Of a stretch of DNA of 64,000 nt, positions 25,121 through 34,226 are shown piece by piece. Under the pieces are notes generated by a model. That model had not been told where the DNA came from, did not search any database, and saw only the letters and a program-made list of their open reading frames with translations. Origin of the DNA: GCA-2687025 sp964473525 (lineage in GTDB: Bacteria; Poribacteria; WGA-4E; GCA-2687025); contig CAYYPK010000025.1 in assembly GCA_964473525.1 (NCBI GenBank), positions 31,245 through 95,244 of the forward strand. The letters run 5' to 3'. Each line of letters starts with the position of its first letter. Position 1 is the stretch's first letter. The position numbers were made by a program, and so were the translations under genes.

Positions 25121-26329
25121 ATGAACGAAGTCAAGCAGGAGGTCGAAGCTCCAGAGGCTGAGCAGACCCCCGAGGACGCCGCCGAAGCTCCGGCTGCGGT
25201 CCCAGCTACCAAGAGCCCCAGTTCTGACGACGAGACGAAGAAGCCCAAGAGACCCAAGGGCGCTCCGATACAGATATCTGTACCTTTCCCGATGTCCACG
25301 GGAGCGTTGCGGGGAGCTGCCCTGGTGGCGGCGATCAGCGGCCTGAGCGCCGCGTCGTTTGGCTTCACGCAGTTGCGACCGGTATACACTCCCGCGCCTG
25401 TTCTCCCGCCGCTGGCGGAGGATCGCCCTGTCTTCGACTTGCTGCAACGGGGCGAAGGCACACAGGTCACTTCGGACGCCGCCGCCATACAGGCGGCCGC
25501 TCCAGCTCCGACCGCAGCGCCGGTTGTGGACGCGACTCCGCCACCCGCGCCCGTCGAACAGCCCAAGCCTGAGGTAGCGCAAGCTCCTCCGACGCCGAAG
25601 CCCGCTGCTCCTCCAAAGCCCGAAGTGGCCAAGGCTCCCGCGCCTAAGGCAGTTGCGGGCCTCGACAGCGACGACGCGAAGGCTCGCAAGAAGGCCGTGC
25701 GCCGACTGCGGCGTAGTGGCGCCGTCGACGCCGCCACGGCCACGAAGCTGGTGGCGATGCTCGGCGACTCAGACTCAGGCGTCCGTGAGTCCGTGGTGAC
25801 AGCGTTGGCGTCCGCGTCGATGCAGTCGCCCGCCATCACCAGCGGCATCATCACGGCGACGCGGGATTCCTCCGAATCCGTCCGTGTGCGCGCGATAGCA
25901 GCTCTCAGTTCCGCCCCGGCCTCCGACGCCGTGATGTCGGCGCTGCAAGGCGCGCTGAAGGATCGCAGCACGTCCGTGCGCAACAACGCCATTCTGACGC
26001 TCGGCAAGCACGGGACGCGCGCGCGTTCCGCTGCTCCCGCGTTGGCGAGCATCGTGCGCAACAGCGGCAACGCGTACTCGCGGTCGTTCGCCAGCACGGC
26101 GCTAGGACAGATCGGCTCGCCCACCGAGGATGTCGTGTCCGCCCTCGTCCGCGCGATGGGCGACGGGAACACGAGCGTTCGAGCAGCCGCCAAGCTCTCG
26201 TTGGAACAGTTGGGAGACCCAGCGGTATCCGCGCTGTCCAAGCAGATGGCGAGCGGCAACGCAGGCGTGCGTGAGGTGCTACAGACGATCGGCACCCCAG
26301 GGGCCTTGGCCGTACTCAGCGGCAGATAG
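25121..26329 (+). CDS. Membrane-anchored HEAT-repeat protein
   Basis: The ATG has GGAGCGGGAC just upstream. The 402-residue product has an acidic N-terminal tail (1-40), a basic patch, one transmembrane helix at about 61-83 and a Pro/Ala/Lys-rich linker (about 100-187) such as spans periplasm or cell wall. It ends in a C-terminal array of HEAT/armadillo-type repeats (188-402), each of about 31 residues with a D-x-x-x-x-V-R pattern. A long antisense frame overlaps it but lacks any recognisable domain. The protein probably presents a protein-binding solenoid outside the membrane. The partner is unknown. Confidence 0.82.
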   Translation: MNEVKQEVEAPEAEQTPEDAAEAPAAVPATKSPSSDDETKKPKRPKGAPIQISVPFPMSTGALRGAALVAAISGLSAASFGFTQLRPVYTPAPVLPPLAEDRPVFDLLQRGEGTQVTSDAAAIQAAAPAPTAAPVVDATPPPAPVEQPKPEVAQAPPTPKPAAPPKPEVAKAPAPKAVAGLDSDDAKARKKAVRRLRRSGAVDAATATKLVAMLGDSDSGVRESVVTALASASMQSPAITSGIITATRDSSESVRVRAIAALSSAPASDAVMSALQGALKDRSTSVRNNAILTLGKHGTRARSAAPALASIVRNSGNAYSRSFASTALGQIGSPTEDVVSALVRAMGDGNTSVRAAAKLSLEQLGDPAVSALSKQMASGNAGVREVLQTIGTPGALAVLSGR

Positions 26330-26369
26330 CCACAGCCGATCTCTTGCCTCACCGACATTACGAACTGGT

Positions 26370-26397
26370 AATCTGGCGCCGGCGACGGCGCCAGATT
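26370..26397 (+). other. Perfect 12-bp hairpin with GCGA (GNRA) loop
   Basis: AATCTGGCGCCG (26370-26381) pairs fully with CGGCGCCAGATT (26386-26397) and leaves the tetraloop GCGA, a GNRA loop that stabilises RNA hairpins. It lies 40 bases after the HEAT gene stop and 29 bases before the nucleoside hydrolase start. No T-run follows on the plus strand (CCTGTCTG), so a classical terminator is not supported. It may be an mRNA processing or stability element, or a protein-binding site. Confidence 0.5.
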
Positions 26398-26426
26398 CCT
26401 GTCTGCCCATGCGAGGACGCACAACG

Positions 26427-27350
26427 ATGTTCCCAGCGCTCAGTGACGACCTGCGCCAGGCGCGCCTGGAGTGGCCGAGAAGCGTCGTCCGCATGGTCCT
26501 CGACACGGACACCTACAACGAAGTCGACGACCAGTTCGCCCTCTGCCACGCTCTTCTGTCGCCGGACCGGCTGAGGGTCGAAGCTGTCTACGCGGCGCCT
26601 TTCCACAACAGCCGTTCGTCCGGGCCAGCCGACGGTATGGAGAAGAGCTATGACGAGATACTGAGACTCTTGGCGCTCCTGGGCGTTGCGGACAACGACC
26701 TCGTGTTCCGCGGCTCCCGCGAGTACATTACCGACGCCGCGGCCCCACCTCGCAGTGACGCGGTCGCGGACCTCATCGCGCGCGCGACGGCTTCACCCGC
26801 GGACGACCCGCTTTACGTCGTCGCCATTGGAGCGATCACGAACGTCGCCGCGGCCATCCTGCTCGAGCCGGCCATTGTCGAGAAGATCGTCGTCGTGTGG
26901 CTCGGCGGGTCGGACATCCATCAGCCAAGCGCGCGCGAGTTCAACCTGGGGCAGGATCTGATCGCATCCCAGACCATCTTCGACTGCGGCGTCCCGTTCG
27001 TACACATCCCATGCCGCAACGTCACGTCGCACCTGCACACGACGATCGCCGAGCTGGAACACTATCTCCGTGGCGCCGGCCGGCTCTGTGACTACCTGGT
27101 GGACATCGTCAGAGGGTACGTCGGTGAGGCAGACGCGTACGCGTGGTCCAAGATAATCTGGGACATCTCAGCCACCGCCTATCTCATCGACGCGAGTTGG
27201 GTACCTACACGGCCGATGCCCAGCCCCGTGCTGACCGATGACTTCACGTGGGCGACCAACCGCGACCGGCACACGATCCACGCAGCGACCCACGTAAAGC
27301 GCGACCCGATCTTCCGTGATGTCTTCAGCAAGCTAACCACCGTTGACTGA
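26427..27350 (+). CDS. Nucleoside hydrolase (IUNH family)
   Basis: The ATG at 26427 follows GAGGA at nine bases. The 307-residue product has the calcium-binding aspartate cluster in V-L-D-T-D-T-Y-N-E-V-D-D-Q-F at 24-37 (D26, D28, D34, D35). This version has more residues between the pairs than the common D-T-D-x2-x-D-D form. Later motifs include V-A-I-G-A-I-T-N-V-A near 131 and E-F-N-L-G-Q-D near 171, a variant of the E-x-N-x2-x-D stretch. Such enzymes split ribonucleosides or related glycosides to base and sugar. ThuA follows 21 bases later in the same direction, so the two are probably co-transcribed. Confidence 0.85.
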   Translation: MFPALSDDLRQARLEWPRSVVRMVLDTDTYNEVDDQFALCHALLSPDRLRVEAVYAAPFHNSRSSGPADGMEKSYDEILRLLALLGVADNDLVFRGSREYITDAAAPPRSDAVADLIARATASPADDPLYVVAIGAITNVAAAILLEPAIVEKIVVVWLGGSDIHQPSAREFNLGQDLIASQTIFDCGVPFVHIPCRNVTSHLHTTIAELEHYLRGAGRLCDYLVDIVRGYVGEADAYAWSKIIWDISATAYLIDASWVPTRPMPSPVLTDDFTWATNRDRHTIHAATHVKRDPIFRDVFSKLTTVD

Positions 27351-27371
27351 CAGCCGCCAGCGAGGCAACCC

Positions 27372-28106
27372 ATGAGCCAGAACATCCGCGTGACCGTGTG
27401 GAACGAGTATCGCGACGAACTGCGAATCCCTCTGTCCGGCGAGGTTTACCCCGACGGGATGCACGCGGTAATCGCCGACGGGCTCGCGGGCAACGGGGAC
27501 ATGACGGTGCGCACCGCGACACTCGACGAACCCGAGCACGGGCTAACCGAGGACGTCCTGGCGAACACGGATGTCCTAACCTGGTGGGCGCACTCGGCGA
27601 ACGGAGAAGTGAGCGACGAAGTAGCAGACCGTGTGCGCAACCGTGTGGTTCTGGGCGGCATGGGTCTGATCGTCATGCACTCGGCGCACTTCTCGAAGCC
27701 GTTCGTCCGGCTCATGGGAACCTCCTGCAACCTTAAGTGGCGGGAAGCCGGCGAGAAGGAACGCCTGTGGGTCATTGAGCCGGGGCACCCCATCGCCGAA
27801 GGTCTGGGGGAATACGTCGAGCTACCCGAAACGGAGATGTACGGCGAGCGGTTCGACGTGCCGCAGCCGGACGCCACGGTGTTCACTAGCTGGTTCGAGG
27901 GTGGCGAGGTGTTCCGTAGCGGGTGCTGTTGGCAGCGCGGACGCGGGAAGGTGTTCTACTTCCGCCCTGGTCACGAGACCTACCCGATCTTCTACAACCC
28001 GGAAATCAGGCAGATCCTCACGAACGCCGTACGCTGGGCGGCGCCGGTCGCCGGAGCTGAGACGCGGTACGGCAACGTGAAGCCACTGGAAGACATCAAG
28101 GCGTAG
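27372..28106 (+). CDS. ThuA-family trehalose-utilisation-like protein
   Basis: The 244-residue product has the ThuA class-I-glutamine-amidotransferase-like fold: V-T-V-W-N-E-Y near the start, D-V-L-T-W-W-A-H near 67, M-G-L-I-V-M-H-S-A-H near 97, W-V-I-E-P-G-H-P-I-A near 136 and V-F-Y-F-R-P-G-H-E near 195. ThuA proteins take part in uptake or conversion of trehalose and other glycosides, but their reaction is not settled. It follows the nucleoside hydrolase gene by 21 bases and converges on the heparinase gene with a nine-base gap. Confidence 0.88.
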   Translation: MSQNIRVTVWNEYRDELRIPLSGEVYPDGMHAVIADGLAGNGDMTVRTATLDEPEHGLTEDVLANTDVLTWWAHSANGEVSDEVADRVRNRVVLGGMGLIVMHSAHFSKPFVRLMGTSCNLKWREAGEKERLWVIEPGHPIAEGLGEYVELPETEMYGERFDVPQPDATVFTSWFEGGEVFRSGCCWQRGRGKVFYFRPGHETYPIFYNPEIRQILTNAVRWAAPVAGAETRYGNVKPLEDIKA

Positions 28107-28115
28107 CCAGGCGTC

Positions 28116-30155
28116 TCAACGGGCGGGGAAGTCCACGGGTGAGCGGACGCCCTCGCCCAATCTGTGTTCGGCGTTGTTGAGACGTAGCGTCCCTCCGACG
28201 ATTTCCCGCGTGAACCGCGCCTCAATGCCGTCCAAAGACACCGTGACGGCGTCGTCAGCCTCGGCCACCGATGCTGCCGCGACGCTCGAGGTGGACGCGT
28301 CCGAGGTAGTCAGCACGTGTAGGAAGTAGTCGACGGCGGCGGGTATCTTGGGCGACACCTCGACGCGGCAGGACGGCGCCGGGCCGGTGTCGCGCGATGG
28401 TGGGTAGACCTCTCCACCGTAGCGATACAGGTCAGCGCCATCATGCAACGTGACGTCGTGCTCGCTGGGCGCCAGCGTCTGCACGAACAGCCTCCCCTCG
28501 CCGTTCGTGACGACCAGCCGGCCGTGCTCCACGGCGGGCGTCGCCATCGCCTGCAGCAGCCACGCCTTCCTGAGCTCAGCGCGCGTCGACTCGACACGGT
28601 CGAATATGACGAACGTGTCTGGGCGGAGATGCAGCACCTGCCGCGTGAACGACGCCACCTTGTCAGGCGAATAAGCGCGTGAGCAGTCGGCGGCAACGTA
28701 CACGAACTCCCCCTGGTCCTGGAACGCGACGATGTCGGCGATGTCGTAGAGTGCGCTACGCTCGTGCCAGCCGCGCGGATCGGCGACGGCGCCGTTGTGA
28801 TGTGGCCAATCGTGGTGTTGGCCACCGTCGTTCCCGGTAACGTCGCCCGCCCGGATGCCAGGCCACTTCTCCGACGGGTCGGCCACGGTGATCGTGCTGT
28901 GCGCAATCGTACGCAGGTGGTAGTTCACGTCGTGGGACGTGCCGAATCCGTCGTAGTGTCCGCCGTCGCCCGCGAGCTCGTCGCGCTTGTAGATGAGGAA
29001 GTGCCCGACATCCAGGTGCTGGTGCGCCGTGAAGCGGTCGCCCGCCTTGAGGTAGAAGTACGTGGCGTCGTCCGTCCAGTCGCTGCGGGCGTGGACATAG
29101 CCCGCCGCGGCACTCAGATGAGAGCGACGGAAAGCCTCGAGATCGCCCGTCGGCACGGTGGCGTCACGCCACAGGAAGTCCTTGTAAGCGTTGACGCCCA
29201 CCGACGATCTAGGCGTCGTCTCGTTGAAGGCGTGCACGACCTGGTGCGCGGGGTCGTCGCGATAATGGTTCACGAGGATGCGGCGCGCGGTGAGAGTCTT
29301 GTCCCGGTCGCCACCGAACGTCCGGCCGCCGCCGTCGCCCATAGGGATGGCGCGCCGGGATCCATACTCCCGTATGCCAGGGTACGCCTCGAACATGCTC
29401 GCGACGGCCCGTGAGCCGAAGAAGGCGGGAGCATCGGCGTAGTAGTCGACGCCGCCGCATCGCAGCGCGACCTCGCAGAACACGAGCCACTCGTACAGCC
29501 AGTAGTTGGTGTAGTAGCCTTCCGCCCAGCCGCCTCCCGCGCCCGCGAGTTCCAGGGCAGGCGCCGCGCGCGTCCGCCAGTCCTCCTCCAGCGTGGCGAG
29601 GATCTGCGGCGCACGCTCGTTCTCACCCCACGTCGCATAGCAGGCGACACCGATGCCCCAGTGCTTGTAGCCGTACCAGCCGTTGTGGAAGACGTGCGTC
29701 TCGGATCGCGTGTTGGCGTCCACCGTCGCGTTCAGGTAGGCGATGAACTCCTCCCGCTCGCCTGCGGTCCAGTGTTCGTGGCACAGGTCGTACACAAAGG
29801 CGCAACGGGCGAGATCGTGAGCGAACGTCACGTGGCCACTGCGGATTGGACCGCGGATGTACGTGAGCGCCCGGTCAACGGCAGCGCGCGCGAGTCCTTG
29901 GTCTTCCTCGATTGCAGCGACGAGCCCGAGCGACATCATCAGGGAGTGGTCGTCCGCATCTCCGCGCCTGGCCACTGCGACTGTTCGGGCGTAGGCCGCG
30001 GGGCGTTGCTCGGCGAGCGAGCGCAGATAGTCGCGCGAGCCGAGGAGCCGGGGGTGACCGTCGGAGACGGCGGATGCCACGCCAGCCCGCACGGAGGTCG
30101 TGACACACAATGCGACTACGCACACGAGCGACAGCGCCGACAGACATCCAACCAT
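28116..30155 (-). CDS. Heparinase II/III-like polysaccharide lyase family protein, exported
   Basis: I choose the ATG at 30155 because AAGGAG lies nine bases upstream and a signal peptide (about residues 1-24) follows at once. The 679-residue protein has an alpha/alpha-toroid of about 300 residues with W-A-E-G-Y-Y-T-N-Y near 210, then the heparinase II/III beta domain with A-H-Q-H-L-D-V-G-H near 380, which carries the His pair typical of the family. A long beta-rich C-terminal part ends the protein. Family members cleave uronic-acid-containing glycosaminoglycan or alginate. With the sulfatase at 52402 it suggests use of sulfated or uronate-rich polysaccharide. The exact substrate is unknown. 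Confidence 0.85.
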   Translation of the reverse strand: MVGCLSALSLVCVVALCVTTSVRAGVASAVSDGHPRLLGSRDYLRSLAEQRPAAYARTVAVARRGDADDHSLMMSLGLVAAIEEDQGLARAAVDRALTYIRGPIRSGHVTFAHDLARCAFVYDLCHEHWTAGEREEFIAYLNATVDANTRSETHVFHNGWYGYKHWGIGVACYATWGENERAPQILATLEEDWRTRAAPALELAGAGGGWAEGYYTNYWLYEWLVFCEVALRCGGVDYYADAPAFFGSRAVASMFEAYPGIREYGSRRAIPMGDGGGRTFGGDRDKTLTARRILVNHYRDDPAHQVVHAFNETTPRSSVGVNAYKDFLWRDATVPTGDLEAFRRSHLSAAAGYVHARSDWTDDATYFYLKAGDRFTAHQHLDVGHFLIYKRDELAGDGGHYDGFGTSHDVNYHLRTIAHSTITVADPSEKWPGIRAGDVTGNDGGQHHDWPHHNGAVADPRGWHERSALYDIADIVAFQDQGEFVYVAADCSRAYSPDKVASFTRQVLHLRPDTFVIFDRVESTRAELRKAWLLQAMATPAVEHGRLVVTNGEGRLFVQTLAPSEHDVTLHDGADLYRYGGEVYPPSRDTGPAPSCRVEVSPKIPAAVDYFLHVLTTSDASTSSVAAASVAEADDAVTVSLDGIEARFTREIVGGTLRLNNAEHRLGEGVRSPVDFPAR

Positions 30156-30341
30156 TTCGCGCGGCTCCTTCGCCGTGGGCATCTATGGGTCGGCGCCACG
30201 GTATGGTGGCTTCCCCAGCAGCTTAGGCGACATCGCCGCGAGGCGCATCAACTCGTCGCATACCAGGGCGGGAGTTCATGTATACTGTGCGTCGCAGTCT
30301 CATCGCGCCGTGTCCCAACGCACACAGGTAGCCGAGAACCC

Positions 30342-31556
30342 ATGCTGGAAGTCCGAGGCGCCACGCCGAACGAGGTAGACGCCGCTGTCGAATGCGCGGG
30401 ACGCGCCTTCGGCCGGGGCGACGCCGACCGTGTGCGCGGCATAACGGAGTTCTTCGCGAAGATACACAAGCAGGACCCGTACTTCCGCCCCGAGAACAGC
30501 CGCGTTGCCGTCGTCGACGGGGTGATCGCCAGCGTCGTACAGGTGTTCGATCGTGAGATGCTCATCCAGGGCGTTCCCGTACCGCTCGGAGGAATCGGAA
30601 GCGTGGGCACCGACCCTCGCTACACGCGGCAGGGCCTGAGCAACAAGGTTCTGGTCAACACCGCGAAGTACATGACCGACCGTGGCATCGTGCTCTCGTC
30701 CCTTGGCACCGGAATCCACGACCACTACGGCAAGGTCGGCTGGCAACGGTTCGATCACCACGCCTATCTCGAAGTGTCTCTGCCCGACGACTTACCTGGC
30801 GCGGACGAGCGCGTGCTGATACGGCAGATGGACTGGGACGCCGATCTACACGCCGTCGCGGAGATCCACGAGCAATTTAACCGTGGCTCCTCTGGGGTGA
30901 TACGCCGCCCTGCGGAGCTGTGGGAGGCGACGCCACGATGGCGCTCCGTAGACGCGGAGCGCCGCTATGTCGCGGAAGTCGGTGGGAAGGTCGTCGCGTA
31001 TCGTCAGAATGGCGGCGGCGACGAGGACAAGGTAGACGAAATGGGCCACGCCGACGGGCACGAAGCGGCGGCGCACGCCCTCCTGGCCGCCTTCCTTGCC
31101 GACTGCCGCGCGCGCGGCCTGGAAAGGCTGCGCATCGACAACGTCACTTTCCTTCCGTGGCTGAGGGACAGCGGCGCGGGGGTCGAGGTGGGTCACTACG
31201 GTGGCTGGATGCATCGCATCAACGACCTTGGGCGACTGCTTGGTCTATTGGCCCCGGCGATGTCCGAACGCCTCGCCACGCGGGACGTAAGCGACTGGAC
31301 CGGCGTCGTGGGTCTCGACACGGAAATCGGCTCGGTAACACTGGCTGTGGAGAAGTCGCGGGTCACCGTAGGCGAGGCGACTGAGCGGGCGGACGTGCGT
31401 CTGAACTTCGACCACCGGCAAGCCGTATCGCTTATCATGGGGCAGGCTCACGCAGAGACGTTCGCCGAAGGTAGCGTGGACCCTCTCTCCGCGGCTGTGC
31501 TCGACGCCCTGTTCCCACCCACGGAGTACCGCTGGCACAGCTGGGACGGGTTCTAG
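30342..31556 (+). CDS. GNAT N-acetyltransferase with C-terminal SCP2-like domain
   Basis: The 404-residue product starts M-L-E-V-R-G-A-T. The GNAT core lies at about 1-140, with the acetyl-CoA loop in S-V-G-T-D-P-R-Y-T-R-Q-G-L-S at about 87-100. A second GNAT-like region with a glycine-rich turn lies near 240, and a C-terminal stretch (about 310-404) resembles the sterol-carrier fold. This arrangement is that of Eis-type and related acetyltransferases. The start is the first Met after a GTAG/GAG-rich leader. TATACT at 30281-30286 may be its -10 box. It is probably co-transcribed with the glycosyltransferase nine bases later. Confidence 0.85.
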   Translation: MLEVRGATPNEVDAAVECAGRAFGRGDADRVRGITEFFAKIHKQDPYFRPENSRVAVVDGVIASVVQVFDREMLIQGVPVPLGGIGSVGTDPRYTRQGLSNKVLVNTAKYMTDRGIVLSSLGTGIHDHYGKVGWQRFDHHAYLEVSLPDDLPGADERVLIRQMDWDADLHAVAEIHEQFNRGSSGVIRRPAELWEATPRWRSVDAERRYVAEVGGKVVAYRQNGGGDEDKVDEMGHADGHEAAAHALLAAFLADCRARGLERLRIDNVTFLPWLRDSGAGVEVGHYGGWMHRINDLGRLLGLLAPAMSERLATRDVSDWTGVVGLDTEIGSVTLAVEKSRVTVGEATERADVRLNFDHRQAVSLIMGQAHAETFAEGSVDPLSAAVLDALFPPTEYRWHSWDGF

Positions 31557-31565
31557 AATGTCGAG

Positions 31566-32729
31566 ATGTCCGAAGAAGCGCCATTCGATGTCGAGAGAAC
31601 GCCGATGAGCGGAGACGACGCGGCCAAGGTCGCTGCGCATCGGCCGACCGAAGAGATCCGCCGGGTGTCCCAGGCGGTCTACGAGGACTTCGTGGCCTCT
31701 CCGTCGGCTCGACACTGGTTGCGAACCGGCAAAGCCATCTGCTTCTACGGCCCCGACCAACCCGCCCGCACTGTGCAGATTCGCGGCCTCCGGGACGCCG
31801 CGCGCACCTGGCGCATCCCCTTCTACATCATCACGGTGGGCAACGAGGACGACCTGCATGAGGTCGCGGGCCACAAGCCCGTGCTGTTCATCACGACGCT
31901 GGCGTTCGTCGCGCAGCTTGCGCCGCTTGTCGATCGGTGCGAGGGGACCGTCGCTCTCATAGGCAGTTACTACGACGCGACCCCGAACCAGGCGACCGTC
32001 GCATGCACGTCCGACGAGGAGGCGCGCATCCTCGACGAACAGCGCCACCGCATCTCCGTGGTGCTCTCCGAGTGCTCCCCCGAGGGTGTCGAGCGGTACG
32101 CCCGTGGGTATGTGGAAAGGCACGGGATTCCCGTGATGTCCTTCACATGGGGCATCAATCTCGTGCGGCAGTATCCTGTGCCGGCCGCGAACATCGCGAG
32201 CCTCGTCTTCCTTGGATCCTACTTCGAGAAGACGACGCGCATAGACGCCTACTTTGGAGAGGCGCTCAACCGGCACACCCACAGTATCGTGGGGTACGGC
32301 TGGCGCGACTCACCCTTCGACATACCGGATACTGTGCTCGATGACTTCGACGCGACGGCGCCCGTGCTGTATTCGGGGCACACCGTGTCACTCAACATCC
32401 ACCACCCGTACGAGGAGGAGGGACACACGTGCAACGAGCGGACCTTTCACGTCCCGGCGTGCGGTGGGTTCATGATCTCGGACAACGCGCCTCGTATCCG
32501 AGACTTCTTCTCAGAGAACGAGGCCGTCCTTGCGCACGATCCGGCGGACTACCTGGAAAAGGTCGACTACTTCGTGCGTCACCCGGATGAGCGGCTGCCG
32601 TATCTCCAGAAGGCGCGCAAGCGGGTCGTCGCGGAGCACACTTACCACCATAGGCTGTGCGACCTACTACGGTTTATACTGGATGGCAGCACGGTGTATG
32701 AACACTGCCCGGTCACGCGCGCGAGCTAG
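31566..32729 (+). CDS. CgeB-like glycosyltransferase
   Basis: The 387-residue protein has a GT-B-like layout. An N-terminal Rossmann half at about 40-200 includes A-I-C-F-Y-G-P and V-L-F-I-T-T. A C-terminal half ends with C-N-E-R-T-F-H-V-P-A-C-G-G-F-M-I-S-D near 288-305, the N-x-R-x-F-E-x-x-A-C-G-G segment of CgeB/spore-maturation-type glycosyltransferases (Glyco_trans_1_2). That Gly-rich turn binds the nucleotide-sugar phosphates. No membrane helix is seen. The acceptor is unknown. The start lies nine bases after the acetyltransferase stop, and both could act on one surface glycan. Confidence 0.75.
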   Translation: MSEEAPFDVERTPMSGDDAAKVAAHRPTEEIRRVSQAVYEDFVASPSARHWLRTGKAICFYGPDQPARTVQIRGLRDAARTWRIPFYIITVGNEDDLHEVAGHKPVLFITTLAFVAQLAPLVDRCEGTVALIGSYYDATPNQATVACTSDEEARILDEQRHRISVVLSECSPEGVERYARGYVERHGIPVMSFTWGINLVRQYPVPAANIASLVFLGSYFEKTTRIDAYFGEALNRHTHSIVGYGWRDSPFDIPDTVLDDFDATAPVLYSGHTVSLNIHHPYEEEGHTCNERTFHVPACGGFMISDNAPRIRDFFSENEAVLAHDPADYLEKVDYFVRHPDERLPYLQKARKRVVAEHTYHHRLCDLLRFILDGSTVYEHCPVTRAS

Positions 32730-32823
32730 CGCGTACCCATCGTCGCGTTTCAGGTGACGTCGTGTCGTTGCTCAGGGCTGCCGTCGAACGCGGCAGAGAG
32801 ACCACCACAGACGCGGCTATACG

Positions 32824-33627
32824 ATGGACTCATACATACAGCTACGCGTGGCGCTGGGTGTCGGAGCGCTGCTTGTGCTCTGGTGGATCGAGGCGTGGCT
32901 CCCCTTCTGGCACGAGGGAACAGATCCCGCCACACGTCGCCGCCATGCCGGCCGCAACCTGACGCTGACGGGACTCCACGTCACGCTGGTGTCCTTGATG
33001 TTCGCTGGAGCTACTGCGTTCACGGCGGGTTGGGCGTCGAGCTCCGGGTTCGGTCTCCTGCGGTGGGCTCCAGAGATGCCGCCCGCGCTCTCGACGGCGC
33101 TCGCGGTGGTCCTGATGGATGGATGGCTGTACGTCTGGCACCGGTTGAACCACGTCGTCCCGTTTCTGTGGCTCTTCCATCGGACGCACCACACCGACCC
33201 GCACATGGACGTGACGACCGCGACTCGGTTCCACCCTGTGGAGATCGCTCTGTCGGCGGTGATAAGGCTAGGAGTCATCGCGGTCATCGGCATGGATCCC
33301 TGGCAGGTGATCGTGTACAGCATGTTGCATCTGCCGGTGATCCAGTTCCAGCACAGCAACGTGGCTCTGCCCGAGCGGCTGGATCGGGCTATGCGCGCCG
33401 TCCTCGTCTCGCCGAACATGCACCGCGTACACCACTCCCGCTACCAGCCCGAGACAGATTCCAACTACTCGAGCATTCTGTCGGTGTGGGATCGCATAGC
33501 TGGCACTTACGTGCTGCGTGAGGATCCGACATCGATCCACATGGGGCCGGACGGCTATGACGACGACCGCTGGCAATCCGTCGCGGGGATGCTAACAACA
33601 CCCCTCCGGCGCCGGAACGAGGGGTAG
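32824..33627 (+). CDS. Sterol desaturase / fatty acid hydroxylase family protein
   Basis: The 267-residue membrane protein has about four helices and the di-iron histidine clusters of the family: H-R-L-N-H at 106-110, H-R-T-H-H at 119-123 and M-H-R-V-H-H near 200. A His in R-F-H-P-V-E near 137 is a further ligand candidate. Members introduce hydroxyl groups or double bonds into lipids with oxygen. The product likely modifies membrane lipid. A hairpin overlapping the stop codon is listed separately. The ribosome site is weak. Confidence 0.9.
   Translation: MDSYIQLRVALGVGALLVLWWIEAWLPFWHEGTDPATRRRHAGRNLTLTGLHVTLVSLMFAGATAFTAGWASSSGFGLLRWAPEMPPALSTALAVVLMDGWLYVWHRLNHVVPFLWLFHRTHHTDPHMDVTTATRFHPVEIALSAVIRLGVIAVIGMDPWQVIVYSMLHLPVIQFQHSNVALPERLDRAMRAVLVSPNMHRVHHSRYQPETDSNYSSILSVWDRIAGTYVLREDPTSIHMGPDGYDDDRWQSVAGMLTTPLRRRNEG
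33600..33625 (+). terminator. Possible terminator hairpin at the end of the fatty acid hydroxylase gene
   Basis: ACCCCTC (33600-33606) pairs with GAGGGGT (33619-33625) around a 12-base loop that itself holds the palindrome CCGGCGCCGG. It overlaps the stop codon. No T-run follows, so intrinsic termination is uncertain. The gene converges on doc about 200 bases downstream. Confidence 0.3.
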
Positions 33628-33830
33628 AAGCCGACGCGGCGGCACGTACACTTGCGCCACTCCTCCGACGTCCGTAGCATAGGCGCACGTGGGGAGGCAC
33701 GCGCCGGGCGCCAGACGAGATGACGCACTTCCCGAGCGTCCACACAGCATGTCGAGATTCTGCACTCCTGCTTGCGTAAGGGCGTGCATGTTCGGCTCCA
33801 TCTAGATGGGCCGTTGGATGTCTCCTGCGG

Positions 33831-34226
33831 TCACGGTGCCGTGTGTGGTGTTGAGTGCTCCCTGAACCAGTTGGCGAGAGCAGCCTCGTCGAGCTTGTCC
33901 TCGCACACTGCATGCACTGCGACCACCGCCTCGCGCTCGTCCACGATGAAGTCCACGCCGTTCATGTGCAGGAAGGTCGCGCCCGCCGCAAGGGCCACAC
34001 GCTTGTTGCCGTCCGCATACCCGTGATTCTTTGCCAGTCCGAAGGTGTATGCGGCCGCGAGCTCGTACACAGACGGATCCCGGTACGGGATGTTGTTGCG
34101 AGGACGCGCGATGGCGAATTCAGTCGCCCCTTCATTGCGCGCGCCCTGCGCCCCGCCAAACGCGCGGAGCACGTCGAAGTGAATCGCGTCCACGGCTCTT
34201 CGGCTGAGCCACCGCGGCTCGTTCAC
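33831..34226 (-). CDS. doc: Doc-type Fic-fold toxin
   Basis: A GTG start at 34226 overlaps the antitoxin stop as GTGA. The 131-residue product has the Fic/Doc core with H-G-Y-A-D-G-N-K-R at 68-76, the Doc-type form of H-x-F-x-D-G-N-K-R, placed after a helix. Doc of phage P1 phosphorylates EF-Tu and halts translation; the same role is likely. The N-terminal W-L-S-R-R-A-V-D-A-I-H is also typical. The partner here is an AbrB-fold protein rather than Phd, a combination seen in other Doc modules. Confidence 0.88.
   Translation of the reverse strand: MNEPRWLSRRAVDAIHFDVLRAFGGAQGARNEGATEFAIARPRNNIPYRDPSVYELAAAYTFGLAKNHGYADGNKRVALAAGATFLHMNGVDFIVDEREAVVAVHAVCEDKLDEAALANWFREHSTPHTAP

Noticed and set aside
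25051..26424. A 457-codon open frame on the minus strand opposite the HEAT-repeat gene
   Set aside because: Its product is Ala/Ser/Arg-rich with no domain, while the plus strand shows clear HEAT repeats, an anchor helix and a ribosome site.
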